From Conus ventricosus (taxonomy: Eukaryota > Mollusca > Gastropoda > Neogastropoda > Conidae), in assembly GCA_018398815.1 (NCBI GenBank), contig CM031616.1, positions 27,880,218 through 27,944,217 of the forward strand: a DNA stretch of 64,000 nucleotides. The letters are read 5' to 3'. Position numbers and translations under genes: made by a program. Position 1 is the first letter of the stretch. Each line of letters starts with the position of its first letter. Under the pieces are notes generated by a model. That model was given only the letters and a program-made list of their open reading frames with translations, searched no databases and was not told where the DNA came from. This document shows, piece by piece, positions 48,101 through 57,566 of the stretch.

Positions 48101-51100
48101 GAAACATTTCATCTGTGCATACAGTTAAAACCCATTTATGACCTTTTTCACGAACCACTCCCCCCCAAAAAAAACCCACAAAAATTATGCTAAAAAAAAG
48201 CTTCCATCAAAAGTTGTTTTAAGACTTGCACATTAAATCGCTTTGCAATTTTGCTAAAAAACACTCATTAAAAGTTGTTTTGACTATCTGAGACTTGCAC
48301 TTTACACTGGTTTGTAATTTTGTTCACTGGGCAAACAAATGACCAAGAAATGAATAGACTTTAATGTACATGTCTTTTCAAAAACAAGACCATATGTTGA
48401 CATTGTTTTGTTTTTTTTATCTTTTAAGCCTGTGATGATCACTGTTTTCATTTACATTTTTCTAATTCTTAAGCCTGTGATGATCACTGTTTTCATTTAC
48501 ATTTTTCTAATTCTATTTGCAGTGAAGAACAATAAGATAAACCTTCTGTTAACACAGCAGCTCACAGACAAAGGAATTCTACAGACAAAACACTTAATGG
48601 AAACTAAGAGTGTGTGCTCAATGAACTTAATGCGGATTTTACAGTGTCTCAATCAAAATAAGTGTCAATCAAAGTAACTTACTGCTAAATGTACTGAGCC
48701 CCTTGGCCGGTGCTTCTTGTGCTCCTCTTTCTGAAAAACATGCACACTGAGGGATTGAACCATGACAAATAAGATGAAACTAATAAAGAAAAAAAAGTCA
48801 AGAACATTTGTTGCAAAAATAGGCACTCACACTCTCAATACATCAGTATAAAGTCAGAAGAAATTACAGATCCATTTATTGCAGATAAGAGTCATTCTCA
48901 GAAACATGTGCTGTTTTTGTGACATAGATATTCAAAAATAGATGTCAATGGAACTTAATGCACTTTTGTCATATAATAGAGCACTTTAGCACACATTATA
49001 TGCTGTAGAAAAAATTATAACTGATCAGCTCATTTCCTTGTATTTGAAGAATAAAAATTCTATTTTTAGCCCCGTGTCGGTTGTGACATGGAAACCAAAA
49101 GTAGCATAAAAAAGTGTTTCAAGATGGAATACCTAACAAAAACCACTGCAAAATGTCTTTTAAATCATAAATAAAACAAACCCAACAATAAAAAGTATGG
49201 GGATCATTGATAAAATACAATTCAAGCTCATTTTCAAATGACACTATAAGACAGTTTTGTATCCGCTCATTTGAAGTTTATTTTTCATTCAGTTCACCAC
49301 CACAAAACACACCAAATTTGAATAATTTTAACCATGCAATCATATTCATGACACATAGCACATCTTTTTGTACAATAATTGTAGTAATCTATATTTCAAC
49401 ACTTAATATAAGTGAAATGTGTCGGTTGTGACACAGAAACCGTGTCGGTTGTGACATGGAACCCATACCAAATAAAACCCCAAAACAAAACAAAATCTCA
49501 CAAAAAGGCAATAAAATATAACACTAGGGAACATAAGGAGCTGAAACTTGAAATATTGCCTTCCACTGAATATTATATTTCAAATGGTAATGATATTTAG
49601 AGCTCTGTGGCAACACATAGTTCGCTGTCACACATACCTGAGCTGCTGTGTCATTGCTGATGAAGGGAGACAGCCATCATCTACACTTATACACTATAAT
49701 TCTATTGAAATTTGTAGATGACGGCCCTGTGCTCCATCTTCATGGTGTAGTCCTCCTCCCTGAAGACACGCTGGATGTCAGTCAGGGGAATGAAAATTCT
49801 GTGGCCTTGTCTGGCCATTTCCACTTTCCCTCACACACATCCTTCAGGTACACCCCCAGTCTCCCTCGGCAGTTTTCTTCGTGATCTGAAACAGATTCAA
49901 AGTAGATTTAAATCATAATGTGACGTTCTTGCACTGTAAGTTAAACGAAACTCAAAGAAAAAACGAACATAATATAAACCTTCATTATTTTTTAAACTGT
50001 GGGTCAGTCACATTAAACAAAAAAGCCGTTGGTCCTATCAGTCTCCTATATTTACCTGGGCAACACACTGGACTGCTGTCTTGTCCTTGGGCACGGCAAC
50101 CAACAGGAAGTCTCCTGGCTTTGTGCTGACATTTGAACAAGTTGAAGTATATAAATAGTGTTAAGGGGAAAAGGCTCATCGAAATTATACTGACTGTGGT
50201 TGTGAAGTCAATTATAGTTCAGTATAAGAATCGTAATAAAAGCCGGCTTCTTCATGTCACTTTTATGAGAGAGAGGGATAGATTTAAAGCATGTTGGCTA
50301 AATAACTTATTAAATGCTAGTAATTTAATACTTAAAAGCAATTTTTGTCATTATCATATCATATTATCATAATACTGTTATTCAACAATTGTGACTACTA
50401 TTAATTTATTGCCATAACCTCTATTTGTATACTTTTGTTACAAAATCATGATTTAGCAGAATAGTATCTTAATCTTAAGCATAGGTTTTTGAACTCCTGC
50501 AAGCACTTCCAGTATTATAGGGTGGATGCTTGCTGCAAGTATTTACTACTTTTATCCCATTACTAAGGTGAATGTAATCCAACTTCCAGTCAAATCATTT
50601 CAAATGAAAAGGATACGACAAAATGGCAAGCAGACGACGAAATGGTTTGGTCGCCATGTCAGGGCAGGACGGTTCTTCCCCTGTGTGTGTGTCCACATGA
50701 TGCCTGGGAGATAGGGAGGGGTGGTGTGGTCTTCAGGTGGCAATCTTGGGGTGCTGACTTGATGGAGCTGCTGCTGACATTGTAGCCCCATGCTCAGGAT
50801 TGATGGAATAAATGGGGCGCCGCAGAACTGAGGACAGGACCAGAACCTGCCACATTCCCATGTAGGTGCCTGGCCTGAGGAGATCCCTCACCTCCGTCTC
50901 AAAGATCCTGCCAATGGCGTCTGTGGTCAGAACTTCTCCTGTGAAGTGATCGGAGTACTGAGCACAGAAGATGGGCAAATCACCAATGGCAGGATGACCC
51001 GTCTCGCCCAGATAATGGGACCTGTGGATGATCAGCTCTAAAGCTATTCTGTCCCTCATTTCCAGGTGGCGGTCCTCTGTTCCCCAGGCCAGGACAGATC

Positions 51101-52502
51101 CACATCGGGGCAGGCAGTTATCATCCCTGTAGATGGCCATAGGGGTCAGGTGTGCAGGCCCATCAGATGGATACAGGCCCAGTGATGGATTATCCCTGTC
51201 AGAGACACTGCCTCAGTTTTGCCTGTGCCATAAGACGAATGTTGGCTGGACGACACTTGGCAACTTGGAAAAGCTGATTTCCTGGCCACTGGAAATGAAC
51301 TCTTGATGCAGCTCTTTGAGTGGTGACTAGCACTGCAGCTACTTTGCCACTTTTTTTGCTGACCAACTTTTTGTCAGGAATGGTAGTGGCCGACTCCTCA
51401 AAAAACTGCTTTGCAAGCGCATCAGCTGGATTTTCTTTTTTGGCTGTTGCTTTCTGCCCCTTCTCATGCCTTTTGATGGTTGTCCAGTGAACACCCAGCA
51501 TGGCACTTCTGTCTTTGAATGTCCCAATGCCTTTGCAGACACTGAGAAGAATACGCCTGGCCTGCCTGTCGGCTGAAAGTTGCCGATTTCTAAAACGCAG
51601 ACAAGCGTTCATGAAGAGATGGCCCATTCGCTGATCAGGAAGAAGTGTGTTCATGGAACTGGCAAAGAGTTTTTTTCTTCTGGGGCTTGCCTTTTCAATT
51701 AGGGAAGCAACAGTACAAACAAACTTCCGAGGACTCTTTGGAAGAGTGGATCTGGCCCTCTGCAGTGCCTTCCGTTGGGCCTCTGGGGACGTTCTTCAAA
51801 ATCTGTTGGAACCGTCAGTTGACCTACTGAACTACTGCTAGCCTCACGCTGAACTGCTTTACTGTTCTTCTGCCTAGCCGCCTCCTTTTTCTCTGATAAA
51901 GTTGTCTTCTCCTTTCATTCTTCTTTTCCCTAGTTTTCCATTGCATTTTTTCTGCTTGCCTTCTCTTCTCTTCCCTCCATTTTGCTCTCTGAGTTTCCTC
52001 TGCTAAAACATCTGTCCTAGTGAGCATTTTTTGTTGTCGGCTAGCTTTCTTTCTCTGCCTCTCCTTTTGCTTTCTAAGTGTATTTTTGAGTCTTTGGTCT
52101 GCCCTTTTCTCTTCAGATAGATTTTGTCTGTAGGCTTTGCATTTTTCTTTGTTCTCAATCAAGTACTTGTCATACTTGTCTGAGTCTTCTTTAATTTTCT
52201 GCCTGTAAGCTTTACACCTCTCAGCATGAGACAAAGCTGTTTTTTTTAGGAGGGACGGGGGTAGGGGTAGGGGTTGAAGATTCAGTTGCTGTAGGCTTTG
52301 CCCTTTTCTGTGCAAGTCGTCCGCATCTGCGTGGTTCCATATTGGGATCTAGTGTCTTGGCTTCCAGAAAGGAAGATAGGTTGGGTTTGGGTAGGGAGGA
52401 TAAGCCTAGACAACAGAGTGTAAGAAAATTGTAGCTTATATCAAAAGATATACGCAAAAAAAATCTTAATCTTAATTAGTTTTGCAAGTATAGATTTAAT
52501 AG

Positions 52503-52571
<69 letters not shown>

Positions 52572-55264
52572 CTCTACACTCGTAAAACGCAGGTATACAT
52601 TTGCATTTGCGCGCGCACGTGTACACACACACTCACACACACACATCTATTTACAAACACACTCACTCTCTCACATACACGTACTCAATTTCTCATTCAC
52701 TCCGACAATATCACTTTGGTCTAAATTTACCTAAAGCGAAAAGATGCAAAACTAACGAACAAACACGCACACGCACGCACACGTGCGCGCACACAAACGC
52801 ATTACACTGTTGGCCTACATGGACTGCTTGTTTTCACTTGGGGAAATAATTTTAAAAGAAACAAGTTGAAAAGGGTTGTTCATGGTTTCTTGTGTGTGTG
52901 TGTGTGTTGTGTTGTGTGATGTGATGTGATGTGATGTGTGTGTGTGTTATGATGTGGTGTGTGTGTGTGTGTGTGTGTGTGTGTGATGTGAACTGAAACG
53001 CTATTTGCTGTTTGTGTCAAACTCTTACAGCTGGGGGTTGTTATCTTTGTTCAAGCACGCGTCTCATACATTCCTATATGAAATGGTGCAATGAGTGTAA
53101 ATATAGAGGTCAACAATAACAACAGCAACAAAAAGCGAAATATCCAATCCCATGGTTTGGTTTCTGTCAAAAATCATAGACTAAAAGATTCATTAGTTTT
53201 AAAACAAAAGTAGTAAGCATAAGTAGGAGCATAAAAACAGATTTCGTAAGGAACTTAATTTTAAAACAAGAAAGCAGCTCTGCTTCCCTTTAGATTAAAA
53301 AAATACAGCGAAACGTGATTAGAACGTAGTGACGTGTTTAGTTCTGACGAGAAACGCCGAGCAGTGAGTTCCGCTCACGACCGAGCACAGTTCTAAACTA
53401 AACGTCACAGCGAAAATGACGATTAGCTTGCACAAGTACGGAACGTGAATCACAGAAGTCAGACAACGATTGTGTAGACAATCGCTTCTCAGACATCGAC
53501 AAAAGAAAATGTGGAAACAGAGAAAGGGATAATTTATCATGACAAATGATCGGTCATGACAAGAAACCAAATTGATTACATTTCCTGTCTCGACCGATAT
53601 GGTTGAGTGTTTTACGGCCAACAGTTATTATGTGAGATAACTAACAGAATAGTAATATTTTGGTTTGCATTTTTAATGGGACTGCCGAGTGATACATATT
53701 AATTAACATCATGAATGACAGACAAAACACGCGACATAGTTCTGTCCAAGTTACTGGATCTATCGGTCGAGACAAGATACCATAGAGCCGTGAATTCCCG
53801 TCACTACTACACGCTCTGTCGGAATTTTTGCTATCTACGAAAACAAAACCCCACACTACAGATAAAAAAACAAAAATCCACAACCATGTTGCAAAACGTG
53901 TTTGTAATTGTTCCAAATGAAATACACTGAACATGTTTTAAACAAAGGAAGATAAAAAAGCTTTCTAAGAGTGTGTCGGTCGGCACAAGATACCATAGTG
54001 CGTACGTTTCTGGTCTTGACCGCGATGTTGTACAACATGAAAATAAATCTATTTAGAGTTCGTTTTAATATTCCCGTACTGCACATGAACAACCACTTTC
54101 AGTATTTAAATTAGATTATTTTCCTGTTCTTTTTTTGAGTGATTTGAAAGGGTCTTTTCTTAAAACTGGCAAAACGTGTCCGCCGATAACAATCAAGAGT
54201 AGCAGACGACAGTTGACAGAGTTGACGAGTACGTGAAAACACATGCATTTCTAAGTACATAGTGCGGTTTTAAGTTAATTTAAAGAACCACTGACGAAAC
54301 AACAATACTTTGGGAAGAGAGTGTTACTTTTCAAACGATTGAGAATGAAGATAGAAGCCAGTAAACTCACCTTGAATAGATGCAGTCGGCACGAAGCACT
54401 CGGTCGCGCACCTCTCACGAACTAGGCAGAAGACAAAAGACCGCAGCTCGGTAATATCATCACGATGTTCTTTCGGCGGGAAAAAGTAGATGCCAGAGAT
54501 GTTTTAGGTAATGAGTCAGCGCTGGGGGGAAAAATATCAGCAAGTGAATGAAGGTCTTGGATTTCCCAGCCGCTTTTCGTTGATCGGTCGCGACGATGAA
54601 AAACGGAAACGATGCTCCTCTTCAGGCGAAATTAATTACGTACAAGGATTAGAACAGCAGACGTCATAAATCGATGTATCTTAATGTTGCACTCTGTTTT
54701 CTTCATCAGTGTGTATTTAAATGCATGCATTACAATGTTAGTTGTTTGTGCATGAAGTTTTTTAGTTGGGCAAAAATCGGAAAACCAAGGGTCGCGACCG
54801 CGACGGGTATTTAATGTGCCCCTTACTTGACTGGTAGTAAATAAAAAACGTAATTGTTCTTTATGTGATAGTAAAAGGATGAGTGTGTATCAATTTGATA
54901 TACTTTATTTGTCAAAATATCAATCTTTGTGGTCCCAAGAACTATTTGTTTGAAGCAGGCACATCATGTCACAATCCGCCATGTTGGTTTTGACCATATT
55001 TTGTGACTAACATCGAGATTTTTAACAAGAAAACCACAACAACTCACAGAATCATTTAAAATTTATTTCTTTAATACAAATGCAGTCATAAAAAGCATTC
55101 ATCTCAGTTTTCAATTTAATACAGCCAAATAATAGCTCGAGCAATTGGGTCACTATCACACCACACATGTTTCTGAGAATGACCTATAATTTTCTCTGCA
55201 AGCAATAAAACTTCAAATCAGAAGGTAGCACACTCTCTCACTCACACACTCTCTCGCTCACACA

Positions 55265-55303
<39 letters not shown>

Positions 55304-55456
55304 TAATGAGTGTGCACGCAAATGCTCAGCCTCACCCTTACATAGTAAACTCAATCACACATACCATTTATATGATGTACACATGCACACATGCTCAGTC
55401 TTCTCTCCCCTCCTCACACAACACTCCCTCACCCACCTCCAACACAACACACACAC

Positions 55457-55494
<38 letters not shown>

Positions 55495-55528
55495 TACACA
55501 CACAAAACACACACACACACACACGCAT

Positions 55529-55588
<60 letters not shown>

Positions 55589-57529
55589 CACACACGAGCA
55601 ATAAAACCACCAAAGCTCACCTCAAAATACTCCAGCATGCCGGAGTCTGGGTCCAGCATGAACCAGCGTGTCTGCCAGCCCTTCATCACGTTGGTGTACT
55701 TCAACAGCTGGCCCTCCATCCTGGGCCTCGCCATACTGAAACGCGAGACCACATCATCATCTCTCAGCAACATGGGCTGACCACATCTAACAGACTCCTG
55801 CCCTCTCTTTTGGCATGTGGACAACGAGGATGAAGGCGAAGAAGGAAGATGGAGGTAGAGAAGATGGGTGCAGAGGAGGAGGCAAAATGAGAAAGAAGAA
55901 GAGACGAGAGAGAAGGAGGAGGCAGGAGCAAGAAAGTACAGGAGGAAGAAGAGGTGAGACAGGAGGGGGAGACAGGTGCAAGAAAAAAACAGGAGGAAGA
56001 AGAGGTGAGAGAGGAGGAGGAGACAGGTGCGAGGAGGAGGAGGAAGGAAGGAGGACGCAACTGAAGGAGCAGGAGAAAGATGGTAGAGGAGGAAAAGGAG
56101 AAGGAAAAGGAGCGACAGAAAAAGCAAGAATTAAACATTGAATCATAAAAATTTGATCTGTGATCTGAATAATCATGACACAGTGACATCGTATCAGAGG
56201 CTATTCCAATCACAGACCTGAGGGAACTCAAACTGAAAACTCATAAATTTCACCAGAAAAACACTTGAACTGGTGGGATATTATCCTCTTTTTTTCTCTT
56301 CCTCCACCTCCTCCTTTGATTTATTAAACAGATTTCGACTGCAGACTTCTCAGCTTCTGCTGCGCGAGTGCTGTCTCCTTTCAAGATGCAAGACACGTTT
56401 CATATCAAATTACGTGAATGCTCACTGGATAGTCGGGCAGGAGTGCTAGTTCGTCTGTTTCAGCACTACTCCCCTTCACATCCATGCTTGTGGTCAGTCC
56501 ATGTCTTCTGTGTGGACAAGGTCACAGACCTGAGACCAATTTCATACAGGCCAGAAGTCAGAGGTTGAATTCTCGTTGGTTTGGCAACTGGCAAGTTTTG
56601 ATGCACAGCTTAGCAGCAGGTGGAGTGAGGCACTGGCAACAGATTGCCAGACTAATTAGGGACTCTCTCTGATGCAGTGAAAATGGCCAACACAGCCCCA
56701 CACACCTGATTTACGCACAGCAAAGTAGCAGTGTTCTGTGGTGCACATAACGATCAGTGCTCTCATGCAAGAGCCAGAAGACCTTGACCAGGCAGCCAAA
56801 TTGTCCAAAACTGTTCCTGCCTAGTACCCATTTCTCATCACGTATCTCGCCTCTTGCTTCTCTGGCCGCATGCAGCTACTTGCTGCTCACAAATTCCCCT
56901 ATCTGTACAACTCGCCTCTGGTGACGGTCTCCTTCTGGGGAGAACACTCACTCGCGCAGGATCCGCAGCTAAGCAATTACTGTGGTCGGTAAGGAGTTCT
57001 GAAAGCAGTGTCCTGCACAAGATGGATCAGAACAGGCACAACCTGGCACCAACGGAGGGATTCCGCAGCACTGTACTAGCATCTCCTCACGTGGGTTGAT
57101 ATTGACAGAGCTCTCCCTGTGGAATGCTGGCGATGAGACTGCGACAAACAGGCCTGGATGTGGCTGTAACAGGTGGAACTGTGAAGAGCAGTGTGGGAGC
57201 ATTGCCACTGTCACAGAGCAGATGATGCAACAGTCAGCACTGGTTCTGACTCCATCTTCTGAGCCGTTCTTCAAATGACACTATAAAGCAAGCAAGCTTG
57301 AGCTTTTACGTTATGTGCAGTGCTGTTTTCTCAAAGAGCGCTTTGGGATCTTTTTTTTATGCGTTTGAAAGTCTTATGACAAAATTTGAAACTGAAAAGT
57401 CTGAAGGTTCTTATTTGTTAAATCTACCCGACAATCTTTTCTCATGAAGATGATGTTACAAGGGTAAAGTCTCCAGCAGAGACAGAATTATTCTTTTTTT
57501 AAAAAAAGGAAAGAAAACCCGTAATCCTG

Positions 57530-57566
<37 letters not shown>

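Larger units (their letters stand above)
49702..52340 (-). pseudogene. OTU-domain protein gene with frameshifts, inside the 6.3-kb insertion
   Basis: The ATG at 52340 follows an acceptor (GTTGTCTAG at 52406). The N-terminal part is very basic and coiled, with a repeated CKAYRQ word (ERCKAYRQK, then EKCKAYRQN about 29 residues later) and long Lys/Arg/Gln runs. Next come [13 protein letters not shown] and a helical stretch (about 51650-51200). Then an OTU-like cysteine-protease domain: [15 protein letters not shown] with Cys at 51114-51116, and PNHFVVCLP with His at 50642-50644. After an intron-like AT-rich stretch come [14 protein letters not shown] (donor GTAAAT at 50055) and, from 49885, a last exon with [10 protein letters not shown] and a stop at 49702. 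At least five frame breaks are needed. The OTU part resembles vertnin-like proteins. The 170-base intron argues against a processed copy. Confidence 0.6.
48876..55201 (-). mobile_element. 6.3-kb insertion with inverted ends, clustered 23-bp motifs and an OTU-domain gene
   Basis: The two sides carry the same 20 bases in inverted orientation: GTCATTCTCAGAAACATGTG at 48891-48910, and its reverse complement at 55164-55183. TTTATTGC lies just outside each core, so the similarity extends imperfectly to about 35-40 bases. Between them is a broken multi-exon gene on the minus strand (49.7-52.4 kb). A recurring 23-bp motif occurs three times near the left end and about eight times near the right end, but not in the coding middle. 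The insertion fills nearly all of the intron between two PH-domain exons (48730 and 55621). Inverted ends, subterminal repeats and an internal gene suggest a large DNA transposon. No classical transposase was identified and no target duplication was fixed. Confidence 0.6.

Noticed and set aside
55429..56127. 232-codon minus-strand frame
   Set aside because: Only its middle (55621-55735) is a real exon. The rest is the complement of purine-rich and CA tracts.
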